DNA of 64,000 nt. Source: Petaurus breviceps papuanus. Taxonomy: Eukaryota > Chordata > Mammalia > Diprotodontia > Petauridae. The stretch covers positions 12,916,316 to 12,980,315 of the forward strand of contig JAMXIF010001210.1 in the NCBI GenBank assembly GCA_028583685.1, given 5' to 3'. Positions 33,460 to 44,094 of this stretch are shown here, one piece after another (within the stretch, counting starts at the first letter, position 1; the number at the start of each line of letters is the position of its first letter). The notes below the pieces were generated by a model. It did no database searches. It was not told where the DNA came from and saw nothing but the letters and a program-made list of their open reading frames with translations. The translations under genes and the position numbers were made by a program.

Positions 33460-34853
33460 TTGTCACTGATCAGTGTGACTCCATCAGTACTGAGTACTTG
33501 AGATGCACCAGAGGTCTTTGTCAGAGTCTTCCTTAATCGACTGATCCTTCATCTGGAAGATTGCCATGTCTTCAGGACATCATAGAAGCACTTGAGATTA
33601 TTTCTATCAGCATAGAATTGAATCTCATCTGCCTTCTTGCAGAGCCAAGAATCCTTCTCCTCTCTAAGCTTCATTTGCTCTTTACTTTTGATGGAGTTAA
33701 AAGCTACCTTCTTGGAGATGGATGAGCAATCCTGCTGATAAATTCTGCGGAGTTCTTATTTCTCATTTAGCAGCTTCTGAAGTTCCCTATCATTTTCATT
33801 GAACCAGTCCTGATGTTTGCAAGTGTTCTGGTCCAGATGAGCAAATGCTGTGCAATACACCGAATCTCTTCTGACCCACTGTTGCTGACTGCATGCTGAC
33901 TCAGGTTTCCTTCCAGGTCAGCCATAAACTGTTCATGCATGGAGAAATGCTCTAGCCTGTTGATGTTCAGTCTCCTGATAGTTGTCTTGCCTTGGGGCCA
34001 CTGTTTTGTTGAATGTGAATGTTTAGCTTGGAGAGAATGAATCTGTGATTGGTCCAGCACTCTGTGCCACATACTGCCTTCATCACTCTCACATCCTGCC
34101 TGTCTCTTCTCCTGACAATGATGTAGTAGTCTATTCAATGTCAGTGTTTGCTACAAGGGTGCATCCATGATGTTTTATTGCTGTTGGTAGGCAGAAGATG
34201 GTGTTAGTAATAAAAAGGTCATGAGACGCACAAATCTTCAATGGTAAGGGACTGTTGCTGTTGCTATTTTTGTCCCATTTCTTCCAAAGACTCCCTTCCA
34301 TGTCTGACAGTCTGTGTCTACTCTGCTGTTAAAGTCACCCAGAGTCACAAGCTTGTCCTTTTCTGGCACATTGATGATGAGGGTCTCCGAGTCTTCCTAG
34401 AATTTTTGTTTGACCTCAGCGGGGGCTGAGTCTCTGAAAGCTGCTCCACCTTCATCAAGGTTGGGGCATAGACACCAACGTTGGTAGCATGGTGCTTTCC
34501 TACCAGTGTTATGAACCTATCAGTCACTCCTTTTAGGAGGCATGTAATCTTGTTGGCTAGATTTAGATCTGATCGCCAAACCTATGCCTCCTTCATGCAC
34601 TTTTCATCTCTATGTCCATTCCAGCTCTGACTCAAGTGAGCTGGCCTTCGTTCGCCAGTCTTGTTTCACTCAGGGCTGCTAATTGGAAGTGGTACCTGCT
34701 GAGTTCTCTTGCAGCCAGAGTTGTTTCTCTCTCAGTTCTACTGGATTTCATGTTGTCCATAAGTGTGTGCACATTCCATGTACCAATGGTAAGTGCAATT
34801 TGTTTTGTGTGTGTGTTTTGACTGCAGAGTGGGATCTCTGCTGTGGTAAGCAA
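33460..34853 (-). pseudogene. LINE apurinic-type endonuclease domain
   Basis: The minus strand encodes, in broken frames, the N-terminal signature TIGTWNVHTLMDN, then ARELSRYHFQLAALSETRLA (34632-34853). Next comes RFITLVG...VGVYAPTLMK (34345-34527), then a C-terminal stretch near 34138-33767 including RRLNINRLEH. The order fits the exonuclease-endonuclease-phosphatase fold of non-LTR retrotransposons, which nicks target DNA. Several stops and shifts separate the pieces. Confidence 0.75.
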
Positions 34854-35049
34854 ACCAGGGCTGGGTGAAGGAGACGGTTTTTAGGGCACCTTTTCTAGCC
34901 CCTTTGTCTCTCCATGAGGTGAGTAGTATGGTCCTTAAAAGGACTGCTCAGACACCCAGGGGCCTGCAGAATCCCCCTGCTGCTTCAGTTCCGTGAGAAG
35001 ATGACCCACTGCCCTAGGCCACCTGTGTGCAGGGTTGTGGCTACAGATC

Positions 35050-35605
35050 CCAGTGTATCTGCACCTGCTGCTTTTTCACAAGACTTCATGATGGGTATAG
35101 CAGTGAATAATGGGTGATGTCCTGACTTGCAGGTGAATTGGATTTAAGTGAGGCACTGTTGTGCAGTCGTCAGTCTCACTCTCTTTTCCAGAGTCATTGG
35201 AGTCCAGGGGAAAGATAGAAGTCAAGATGACTGAGGTGGCCCTGGATGCAGCGGATGAGCCTGGCATCTTCTGTGTCTGGCCAAGCTCTGAGAGCTCCAC
35301 AGTGCCTGCTTCAGCCCCCTTCCTGGCTGTTGGAACAAATTGTTCTCATCTGCCCATTCCACCAGTACAAGTCTTCTCATGCTTGACTAGGCATCCCTCT
35401 AACTCACTGAGGGGTCTGAGGCCCATTGACTGCCCATAGCCTGGTTTGGTCCATCTATGGAGATGGTTTTACTGTGGTGTCTGTTGCATGTGCTACAGCT
35501 TTTTGGAGCCCCAGGTGAGAGCTGGATGAGAGGTGGACACCGAAGGTGGGCGAACAGCTCTGAAAAGGGCTCTGCAAGCCCTCCTGGCCTGAACACCCCA
35601 TATAC
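35050..35605 (-). mobile_element. 5' leader of the LINE, shared with its short derivatives
   Basis: The region shares long stretches with 9020-9535 and, in its inner part, with the short SINEs at 10520, 49670, 52745 and 53516 ('ttaagtgaggcactgt', 'tttccagagtcattgg'). The SINEs therefore look like deletion derivatives of this LINE. Confidence 0.65.
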
Positions 35606-35856
35606 CCTAGGCAGCTAGGTGGAGAAGTGGATAGAGTGCCACCCTGGATTTAGGAAGACTCATCTTCCTGAGGTCAAATCCAACCTTAGATACTAGGCAT
35701 GTGACCCTGGGCAAGTCACTTAATTTTGCCTCCGTTTTTTCATCTGTAAAATGAGCAGAGAAGGAAATGATAAGCCATTCCAATATCTCTGCCAAGAAAA
35801 CAATAAATAGGGTCATGAAGAGTCAGACACGACTTGAAAATAACAGCAACAACCTC
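35606..35856 (+). repeat. tRNA-derived SINE, long Mar1-like form
   Basis: Head 'ggcagctaggtggagaagtg', body, then the long tail 'aatatctctgccaagaaaac', 'agggtcatgaagagtcagac' and 'aacagcaacaacc'. It abuts the LINE 5' end. Confidence 0.85.
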
Positions 35857-36590
35857 AAAGAAGCCTTGGAGGAGAAGGCTCCCAGACACATAGTATGCTT
35901 ATTCCCTCCTCCCTTACCTTTAATTCCTCATTTGGGATTTCTATACATCTTCCTTCTACTCCAAGGACCTATGTTACTCCAATATGGAACTACCCTACAT
36001 GGGGGCCATTGCAAGAAGAGAGAAACCTACATTGTTATGGAGTCAAGTAACCTTCCCCTGCGGCAGGTCCAATGGTCTCTCAGTACCTGGATGACCCAGA
36101 TGATTCAGAGTACTGGGGTATGAATAGGTTTGTCTGACTCCTTCCCTCATGGTTCCTGCCACACCAATCTTTCTTCCCTTTCCCTTTTCTATGTGGCTAT
36201 GGGTCCTTCTCTCCTTCTCTATCTTGAGCTCTCTTTTATTTGTCTATGTCTCCTTTTGGAATGGAATCTGCCTCTCCAAGGGGGCTGGGTAGCTTCTTGG
36301 AGAGGCCAAGTGGATGTACAGTTCATTTTCCAGAGAACTGAGCCTCTTACCATTTTTTTTCTGCCCCACCTCTTTGACCCTAGCTATATTCAAGTCTGTG
36401 GCTAGTCCTCTTTCTACCCCTCATTAAAGGTCAAGCCCAAGGGCATAGCTCAGGTGTGTGAATTAGCCCTGAACTTGAGTCAGAAAAAAGAAATGCTTCA
36501 TCAGAAGTGCAATGGAGAACGTGGAGAAGTGAGATTATCACCTTGCACTTTGTCAAGAAAACACAAGGGAGAGAAAGGCCTTACTTGACA
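35857..36590. other. No recognised gene or repeat
   Basis: Pyrimidine-rich in places (36130-36260). The open frames lack known domains. The one at 35767-36123 begins inside the SINE. Confidence 0.4.
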
Positions 36591-36591
36591 T

Positions 36592-36672
36592 TACTACTAC
36601 TACTACTGCTACTACTACTACTACTTCTACTACTACTACTATTGCTACTACTACTACTACTACTACTGCTAC
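36592..36672. repeat. (CTA)n / (ACT)n trinucleotide array
   Basis: About 27 units with scattered CTG/CTT interruptions. The poly-leucine frame over it is an artefact. Confidence 0.95.
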
Positions 36673-36692
36673 CAATATTACTACACATTCTA

Positions 36693-36766
36693 TGGAAACT
36701 TCCACTTGGTTCAGTGGTTGCTTCTGTAATCTCTCCTAACTGATTCTAAAAGGCTCACTAGGAACC
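36693..36766. repeat. Copy 1 of a dispersed 74-bp duplication
   Basis: 'cttccacttggttcagtgg' through 'ctcactaggaacc' matches 37708-37781 with about six differences, same orientation, offset 1015 bp. Confidence 0.8.
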
Positions 36767-36799
36767 ATCCTCGGTTCACATGAAGTCCCATATTAAAGT

Positions 36800-37405
36800 A
36801 AGTATCTTGGGTTTATAAAAAACATTTCCTCTGGGTACTTAGAGCCTTTTGCAGATAGCGTTTAATGATTGTGTAAGACAAGATAGACAAGTATTCTTTT
36901 ATTTATGATTTGTTAGTGGAAAAATTTCAGAACAAAACTCATATCATATGTCTCTTAATTTGATATTTTTTCTTGTTCTTTTTTTAAAGGAGAAAATATT
37001 TTATAGCACCTTTCTAAAAACTCAAGGTGCTGTACAGAGAACTACATGCTTAACTTAGACAACATTTAATTTAAAATTATTCTTGGAAATGAGCATGAAA
37101 ATAGGAAGAAATGGAAGAAAAATGAAAAATTAATATAAGAGAAAAGAAAAATAATGATTTAGCCTCTGCTAGAGTACTGCTTAGCTTATTGAACCCTGTT
37201 GCCAGCCTGATGGGAAGTAGTTTAAAAATTAAAATATATACAAGTTATTTTCTGGGGTTTGAGCGACAGTAAGAATGGAGCTACTTTTCCAGTTCCTAAT
37301 ATTTTCAAAACAAGTACCTCTATTCAGAAGACCAATCAAGCTTCTAGGTAAACACTGTCCCTTGACTCTCACTTTACTCTCCCTCTCCCCATTTTGGCAA
37401 ACACT
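36800..37405. other. No recognised gene or repeat
   Basis: AT-rich sequence without readable landmarks. Confidence 0.35.
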
Positions 37406-37409
37406 AAAC

Positions 37410-37500
37410 AAGGAATTTTCCCATTTATAAAAACGGAGTGGTTTGGACTAGATAATCTCCAAGTTTTCTTCTAGCTATTTTATGGTTTTATGAAATGATC
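37410..37500 (+). repeat. MIR3-like fragment
   Basis: 'atttataaaaacggagtgg', 'tttggactagataatctcc' is a CORE-SINE distal part. Confidence 0.45.
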
Positions 37501-37707
37501 AGTCAAAACTTTTACCCTCTTCCAGATATAGTCTGGCAATCTGTTTCCCAAAGTCATTCATGCATTAGAAGGTTGGGCCAGCACTCTGTCTTGGCAAAGT
37601 GTGCATGTGGTGGAATGTTCTTGTGTGTTGGCTCTGGGTATTGCCACTGATTTTTAAGAACACTGACTGCTCTGTCCTGACCTCTCTTCATACTGTAACC
37701 CTGGACC

Positions 37708-37781
37708 TGGAAATTTCCACTTGGTTCAGTGGTTGCTTCTGTAATCTCTCCTAATTGGTTCCAAAAGGCTCACCAGGAACC
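37708..37781. repeat. Copy 2 of the dispersed 74-bp duplication
   Basis: See 36693-36766. The matching stops at the same base on both sides. It may be a small dispersed repeat. Confidence 0.8.
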
Positions 37782-37879
37782 CTTGTCTGCTCACAGCCAC
37801 CAAGTATTACTTACCCTTACCCTTAAGAATTTAATTCCTTCTCCACCTGAATGGGTGTCTAACCCTTCAATAACTTTTA

Positions 37880-38018
37880 TTTATTTTAATTTTTTTTGGA
37901 GGGCAATTGAGGTTAAGTGATTTGCCCAAAGTCACAAGGCTAGTAAATATGTCAAGTGTATGTTGCTGGATTTGAACTCAGGTCAGGTGCTCTATTCACT
38001 ACACCACCTAGCCGTTCC
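37880..38018 (-). repeat. tRNA-derived SINE, subfamily A, 17-bp TSD
   Basis: Antisense copy with perfect TSD cccttcaataactttta at 37863-37879 and 38019-38035. The body lacks about 20 bp near 'actcaggt|caggtgctc'. Confidence 0.95.
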
Positions 38019-38147
38019 CCCTTCAATAACTTTTAAGGCAACCCAGACTCCTCATTTTTCTTATTCTTTATAATTTGCCTTGGCAGCATTATTTTACTCA
38101 GAGGCTTAAATTCCTTTAAGGATTTTTACTGATATCTTTCATTTTTA

Positions 38148-38215
<68 letters not shown>

Positions 38216-38216
38216 A
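38148..38216. repeat. (ATC)n trinucleotide array
   Basis: About 22 nearly perfect ATC units. Purity and length suggest it is polymorphic. Confidence 0.95.
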
Positions 38217-38219
38217 CAT

Positions 38220-38975
38220 TTCCGAATGTATCTCTTTTGCCTCTTTGATCCAGAAGGATATACCTTGCAACAAATTAAAAAAAGAAAGAGGAAAAAAAAG
38301 AAGTATAATCTGACATATACAATATTATTCAATACTCACAATCTCTACCCCTGTGAATAAGGGAGGTAGGTATATTTTGTCAACTCTTCTGGGCCCAGCT
38401 CCTTGGTCATTATAATTATGCAAGATTAATTTTAGTTTCTTTCTTCTTATTTACAATTTTGTAGCCATCATGCTTGTTTTCCTGGTTCTTCTTACTTCAC
38501 TCTCATCAGTTCATAGAAATCTTTTCATTCTTCTCTGTGTTCTTCATGTTAATAATTCCCTAGAGTGCAGTAATATTCCATCATGTCCACAATTGATGCA
38601 TCTGTATAATTTCTAGTTCTTGCTCCTATACAAAGTGCTGCTATGAGTATTTTGGTACACTTGGAACATTTCTATCCTTGACCTCCTTGGCTTATATGCC
38701 TAGCAGAGGAATGAATCACTGACTCAAAGGCTATGGGCATTTTAGTTACTTTTGGTAAAGCGTAATTTCCAATTGTCTTCCAGAATGTTTGAACCAATTC
38801 ATAGCCCCCATCAATAGTACATTAGTATGCCCTATTTGCTACACCTCTCCTCCTCCTAGCTCTGTCTTTCTATCTTTTGTCATCCTTGCACATTTGCTGG
38901 ATGTGAGGTGAAATCTCAGTTGTTTTGATTTGTGTTTCCTTTAGAGAATTAGATAAAAAAGCCTATGATTTACTT
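38220..38975 (-). mobile_element. Old L1 3' end
   Basis: Plus-strand 'gcagtaatattccatcatgt', 'tacaaagtgctgctatgagt', 'gaacatttctatccttgac' and 'ttttgatttgtgtttccttt' are the complement of an old L1 ORF2 C-terminus. It ends beside the ATC array. Confidence 0.75.
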
Positions 38976-39067
38976 CCTACTATTTTTTTATAATGTCCTG
39001 GAGCATATATGGAAATTATGTATAAAACCAATCCTGTTTTACATATAAAAAGGTTACCTATAATCTT

Positions 39068-39218
39068 GGCTTTTTATTTTTTGAGGGCAAATGGGGTTAA
39101 GTGACTTGCCCAAGGTCACACGACTAGTTTTTGTGTTAAGTGTCTGAGGCCTGATTTGAACTCAGGTCATCCTGACTCCATGTCTGGTTCTCTATTCACT
39201 GTGCCACCTAGCCTCCCA
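39068..39218 (-). repeat. tRNA-derived SINE, subfamily A/B, 15-bp TSD
   Basis: Antisense copy flanked by gttacctataatctt at 39053-39067 and 39219-39233. It has a deletion in the 'ACACTTACTAGC' region ('cgactagtttttgtgttaag'). Confidence 0.95.
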
Positions 39219-39329
39219 GTTACCTATAATCTTAAAACAAACTGTGACTTATGGTCTTGGTACAATGTCTTAGGTGCTGAGACACTGATAAGCTAGAGTA
39301 AGCAGATGATGGTGAAGTACCTTGAGTAC

Positions 39330-39790
39330 ATGCCATGTAAAGAACAGTTAGAGGGACTGGGAGGAGAGATGACTTGTGCGTGGGAGGAAGGACAACAGTC
39401 TTCAAGTATCTGAAGGGTAGAGTGGTCATCAAGTCATCTGCAAAGAGGGATAATTGTGTTTTCTCCATGCCTTTAATTTTGTTCTCTTAGTTTAGTGCTG
39501 TTGCCCCTGAAGGGGAGGATTAGGTTCCTTCTCTTTGGTTCAGGAGGGTATGTTGTAAACTGGAAATGCAAAACTTTTGACACAATGTTAGGAAGAGCTT
39601 TATAGTAATGAGAGTTCTTCCATAGAAGAAAGGGTTGCTTCCCGAGGGAATGAATTCTCCTTACTAGAGGTCTTTAACTAAAGACAGAGCAACCAATCCC
39701 TGGGATACATTGTAGAGGGCATTTTTATTCACTTATAGCTTGTACCAGATGTCCTCCATGGTCTCTTTCAACCCTACCTTCTCGCAATGA
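39330..39790 (+). mobile_element. L3/CR1-like LINE 3' end
   Basis: The order 'tcttcaagtatctgaagggt', 'caatgttaggaagagcttta', 'agaagaaagggttgcttccc' and 'gaggtctttaactaaagaca' follows the 3' region common to amniote CR1 and mammalian L3. No frame is open. An ancient fragment. Confidence 0.6.
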
Positions 39791-40224
39791 ACCTATTGGC
39801 CTAGCCAGGCTGGTTCTTGGATATAGTCTTGGTTGGCCCATATAGCAAGTCTTTCTAGTTCAGCAGGACCTTTCAGATCTTATGCTTTGCTGGTATAGCT
39901 TTGAGAACCCAAGGCTATCTCCATGTTATGGCGAAGCATTGGAAGAGAACCTTAATGGAAGAGGATTTTACATTCACAGTATGAAGTCCTTTAAGATGTT
40001 TTTGTATGACAAACTCCTACAAAATTTGCCCTTTTGAAATAAAGCTTAAAAAATAAAAACAAAACTTCATTTTCAAACTGACTCATGCAGTTCAGGAGAT
40101 GACCACTAGAGGACAGGCGATACTAGCATAAATTATTACTGGGCTCTGATGGCCTGGTTAAATTCACAGCACATAGAGACAGTAGTTTGGGGGAAAGCTA
40201 GAATCATAGAATTACAGAAATGGG

Positions 40225-40330
40225 AGGAATAAGGGACAGTGCTGTAGATTGTGAGCTGGAAGGGACCAGATCATCAGACTCCCTCATTTTAAAGATGAGC
40301 AAACCAGTGCCACTAGATTTTCTCTAGACC
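40225..40330 (-). repeat. MIR3-like fragment
   Basis: 'gagctggaagggaccagatc' and 'ccctcattttaaagatgag' read as antisense CORE-SINE. Confidence 0.55.
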
Positions 40331-40378
40331 AACATCCTACCTGAAGCATGAATCTTCTCCACAAAAATTCAGATATGT

Positions 40379-40528
40379 GGGGCGGCCAGGTAGCACAGTG
40401 AGTAAGAACACCAGCCCCAGTGTCCGGATGACCTGGTGATCGAATCCAGTCTCAGACACTTAGCATCCACCCAAAACACCTGGCCGTGTAACCTTGAGCA
40501 AGTTACTTAACCCCAGTTGCTTTAAAAA
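40379..40528 (+). repeat. tRNA-derived SINE, subfamily C variant
   Basis: Head 'ggggcggccaggtagcacag', then 'agcatccacccaaaacacct' and 'gagcaagttacttaacccca'. The TSD includes aaaattcagatatgt (about 40364 and 40530). It mixes subfamily B and C markers. Confidence 0.9.
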
Positions 40529-40639
40529 AAAAATTCAGATATGTCCTCTGGAATTTCCTTGGCATAGGGAATTTATAAGACAGGTTCTTCCACTTTCTGA
40601 AGGCTTTGATTGTTAGTAAGTTCTTTACAATGAATCGAA

Positions 40640-41040
40640 ATCTGCTTCCATTTGCTCCTAGCTATATCCTCTAGAGTCAAATAGAATACAATCCCTCTTC
40701 TGACAACCTGTCAAATATTTGAAGACAGAAGTGATGTGTCCATCTGCTCCCTCCCCCAAATATTTTCTTCATCTAAACATTCCCAGTTCTTCTCATCCTT
40801 AGATAGACTGGATAGAATTTAAGTTCCTGGAGGGTCATGTTTTTCATCTTTATTTTTCTATCCTCAGTGTCTAGAATAATGCCTTACATCTAGCAAGTGT
40901 GATAAATACTCATTGGGTCTGGGCCTCTTTACTCTCCTGGCTCCCTTCTTCTATGTCAGCCTCTCAAATTCTCCTCTAAAATGTGGCATCCACACCCATC
41001 TAAAATTGAACACAATGCTGTGACTGTGATCTAACTAGGT
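40640..41040 (-). mobile_element. L3/CR1- or L2-like LINE fragment
   Basis: 'caaatatttgaagacagaag', 'acattcccagttcttctcat' and 'aatgctgtgactgtgatcta' are antisense phrases of old CR1/L3-type 3' ends. The middle (40815-40920) also resembles an L2 end. Confidence 0.45.
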
Positions 41041-41074
41041 AAAGACAGGGCAATGGGCAATCACATATTATTAC

Positions 41075-41212
41075 TATTGTTTCGAGTCCATCAGGGTTAA
41101 GGGACTTATCTAGGGTCACAAAACTGTTCAGTGTCTGAGGCTGAATTTGGGCTCAGATTCTTCTTTATACTGGGGTTGTTCTCTGTTCTCTGCACCACCT
41201 AGCTGGCCTAGC
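41075..41212 (-). repeat. tRNA-derived SINE fragment
   Basis: 'agggttaagggacttatcta', 'gtgtctgaggctgaatttg' and the head complement 'caccacctagctgg'. Confidence 0.75.
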
Positions 41213-41219
41213 CATCTGT

Positions 41220-41330
41220 TTTTCTAACTGGACTATAAGCTCTTTGAAAAGGCAGGAGCCGCGTTTATTACTTCTCTATCCTTTATGGTGCCTAACCTAG
41301 GCATCCATTCCTCAATACCCTTAATAATAA
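41220..41330 (+). mobile_element. L2 3' end fragment
   Basis: 'actggactataagctctttg' followed by 'ggcaggagccgcgtttatta' fits the L2 3' terminus. Confidence 0.5.
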
Positions 41331-41721
41331 AGTGAAATAATTATTTCTGTTTAAACCTTCACAGTTTTTCAGTGAGGCATCTTCCCTGTTTCTTGGCTTT
41401 AGTAGGATAAAAGGACAGGGAAATGCTGTGCCTTGAAAATGGATTTCATCCTGCTTTTCTTGCTTTTATTGCATACTCTCCACTCTCAATTTCTGGATTA
41501 TATTCAGTCATGGCCATTAGACTCAGCATGGTGGAGTGGAGAGAATGCTGGACCTGTGCATCCAATTCTGCCTCATAAGGTTAAAAGCTATGGCACTATG
41601 AGTAAGTCACTTAGCTTTTTTGGAGCCTCAGTTTCCTCATCAGTCATATGGGGATAGTGATAACTGTACTCCCTATGTCAGAGGGTTATTGTGTGGCCCA
41701 AATGAGATAATAGATGTATTT

Positions 41722-41944
41722 ATTGTTGTACAATCATTTTTAGACAAGTCAAACTCTTCAAATACCTGCCCAAAACTACCCTTGTATGGAGTTTTATAGG
41801 CAAAGACACTGGGGTAGTTTGCCATTTATTTCTCAGTGGGTTAAGGCAAATAGAGGTTAAGTGACTTGCCCAGGGTCACAAAGCTAGTGAGTGTCTGAGA
41901 CCACATTTGAACTCAGGTCTTCCTGACTCCAGGCTTAGTATTCT

Positions 41945-41945
<1 letters not shown>
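41722..41945 (-). repeat. tRNA-derived SINE, long Mar1-like form
   Basis: Antisense tail 'acaatcatttttagacaagt', then 'aaagacactggggtagtttg', 'aagtgacttgcccagggtca' and 'actcaggtcttcctgactcc'. The 5' head is replaced by the CT array. Confidence 0.8.
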
Positions 41946-42021
<76 letters not shown>

Positions 42022-42030
42022 CTGTCTCTG

Positions 42031-42060
<30 letters not shown>
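41946..42060. repeat. (CT)n with CTGT interruptions
   Basis: About 115 bp of TC/TG repeats, pure in the left half and interrupted in the right half. Confidence 0.95.
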
Positions 42061-42061
<1 letters not shown>

Positions 42062-42429
42062 AGTGCTTTGTAAACTCTAAAGTGCTATGTAAGTATTATC
42101 TATTACTATGTCATTTTTCCCCTAATCCCACAATAGACAATATTAAAGGAATAATGGAACAGTAATGGAACAAGATCCATAGACATCAAGGCTAACAGGA
42201 GCTATGACTTCATATTTTCCCAAAGACTTCCATCAAATGAAAATTGAGCTGAGCTTAAGTGTTCTCTGTAGTTCCTTTCATCTGAGCAAATCAAAATTCT
42301 TAACATCAGAGTTCTATTGAAAATTGTGTATGGTATTTTGCCAGCTTTGAACATATACTCCATTGCTCTCTTAACCCTCTTTAAAAACAAACAAACTAAG
42401 AACACACCCCAAACTTTAATATGGTCCAA

Positions 42430-43638
42430 TTAAGCAGATTTAGCTCCTCATTTATCTTTACTTTCATTCTCTAGGATCGAAGGCTAGTGGACAGGATGGA
42501 TGGTCACACCAGAATTCCTGTGATTTTGATAGTCTGAACTATCCCAAGGGTTTTTTTTTAAAATCTACACCCTTCTACCTCTTGGTCACCTTTATTAATA
42601 CCCCAGTTTTTAGAACTTAAAAAAAATTTGGAAAAGGAGAGTGTGTGATTAATAAAATAAGTTTCAGTTAGATTATTTGTTGGGAAGAAAACTCTTAGCT
42701 ACCACTAGACTCCAGGTAATCTAGCCCAATTGCGGATGGCCCTTTGGAATTCTGAAGTCTTCTCAGAAGATCAGCTCATTGGAGGGATGAGTGATGGCAA
42801 CAGTGCTCAAAGTAACCACCGTTCATTTATTTAAAATATTTTAGTGTTAAATATTCAGAGACAAATGTGTTGTCAGGGCTGATCTTGGGGTGGCAGCAGA
42901 AACTCAGCACGGCATTTTCATTTAACTTATTGCATTTCTACTCATTGAAAAGCATAGCACATGGAAGCAGCTGCTGGGAGAACACTTTTCAGACTATAAA
43001 TTGGGCCTGGAGTGGAAGCTTAATTAAATCATTCCTGAGGTCACAGGAAGGAAAGGCAAACCTCTCCTGAGCAGATTTAACCCTGTTTCACATAAACCGA
43101 TAGCTCAAGAACTTGGAAATATGTCAGCGGGGCTAATTGAAATATACCTTTCGGGGAGGTGGCAGATTCCATGGTATTTCTTTCAAACAAGAAATCTGAA
43201 CTAATGTTCAGTGCTCCACTCTTTTATCTGATTCAGCGTGGGTGGTAGACATACAGGAGAGCAGCTGCATTTGGCCGTGAGGAAAGTGAAAGTAATACTA
43301 GCCCTATCTGTGACCTGCATTTCTGCCCAGCATCTCAATGTATATAAAAAGTGCTCAGAGCTTCCCTAATGGGACTCCTCACTGAGAAGCTGGGTTCTTT
43401 TCCAATACTATACCACAGATCCCCAAGGCTTTGCTGTGCAGTAACTGAGGAGCCGAAAGGTCAGATGATCAACACAAAACCTCCTAGCATGTCAATGATA
43501 AAGCTGGAGCTGGAATCGAATTCTCTTGACTTTTTAAAAAACGAGTGCATTTTTACAAATAGAATATATCAGAGTTCTGATGCTAAATTCCCCCCAAGAA
43601 AAGCATGCATGCATTATAATAGCAGACAATTATGTGGT
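42430..43638. other. Comparatively repeat-free segment
   Basis: I see no SINE, LINE or simple repeat for about 1.2 kb, the longest clean run between dense repeats. It holds several balanced-composition stretches such as 43020-43340. No coding frame has a domain. It could hold a conserved regulatory element, but the sequence alone does not show that. Confidence 0.45.
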
Positions 43639-43653
43639 CCTTCAGAAGGTCTC

Positions 43654-44094
43654 TTTGAGGTATTTTACCTCTTTTTCTAATTTTTCATTCTTGTTGTTTT
43701 GCTTGACTAATTCTTGGTTCCTCATAGAGTTATTTGTTTCCGTTTGGTTAATTCTAGTTTTTAGCAAATCATTTTCCTTGGTTAATTTTTTAAGCTCCTT
43801 TTCCATATCATACACTTTTCTTTTTAGAGAGATGTTTTCCTCATTATAATGTTTTTCTAATTCTGCTATTTTCGTTTTGAGAGAATTATTCATTTTGTCT
43901 TCTATCTCTCTCATTTTGTTTTCAAAGTTCCTATTGATCTCATCTAGGAGAGCCTTCTGTGCTTGGGACCCATTCCCTGTTGAAGTTTCAGCTTTGGGTG
44001 TGGAGTCCACATTGTCTCCCTCTGAGGTTGGTTCCTCCCTCTGAGGATAGTAGGACTCCAGAGTCTTTGTCTTTGTAGTCTGCTTTCTATGCAT
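43654..44094 (-). CDS. L1 ORF1 N-terminal fragment, 147 codons
   Basis: Starts MHRKQTTKTKTLESYYPQRE. A coiled coil follows from about residue 60 (KMREIEDKMNNSLKTKIAEL), ending at VKYLKE where the element meets its TSD. The last codons of the open frame are flanking DNA. No stop or shift in the L1 part, so the copy is young or the segment is short enough to have escaped damage. The N-terminus differs from the HAL1 ORF1 at 32438, so it is a different family. Confidence 0.8.

Larger units (their letters stand above)
28110..35605 (-). mobile_element. Non-LTR retrotransposon (APE endonuclease + RT), nested insertions
   Basis: A near-complete LINE reads right to left. Its 5' leader is at about 35605-34900, the endonuclease at 34850-33460, the reverse transcriptase at 29840-28620 and the C-terminal part to about 28110. 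Two later insertions interrupt it: HAL1 (29806-33131) and a SINE (33237-33416). Removing them leaves about 4 kb. The coding frame has many stops and shifts, so the copy is dead. The protein closely resembles the widespread metazoan family whose RT reads 'GLYITFVDLTKAFDT' and which ends in a C2H2 finger. I would place it near the RTE lineages but am not certain of the clade. Confidence 0.8.
41515..42112 (+). repeat. CORE-SINE, split by a later SINE plus CT array
   Basis: The 5' part (41515-41715) ends 'gcccaaatgagataatagat'. The expected next phrase 'tgctttgtaaactctaaag' is found only at 42063. The gap holds an antisense SINE and a CT array. Confidence 0.7.

Noticed and set aside
36507-36743. 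Poly-leucine frame
   Set aside because: Translation of the CTA array.
38148-38216. CRISPR-like or satellite array
   Set aside because: A simple ATC microsatellite without spacers. CRISPR is not expected in a mammal.
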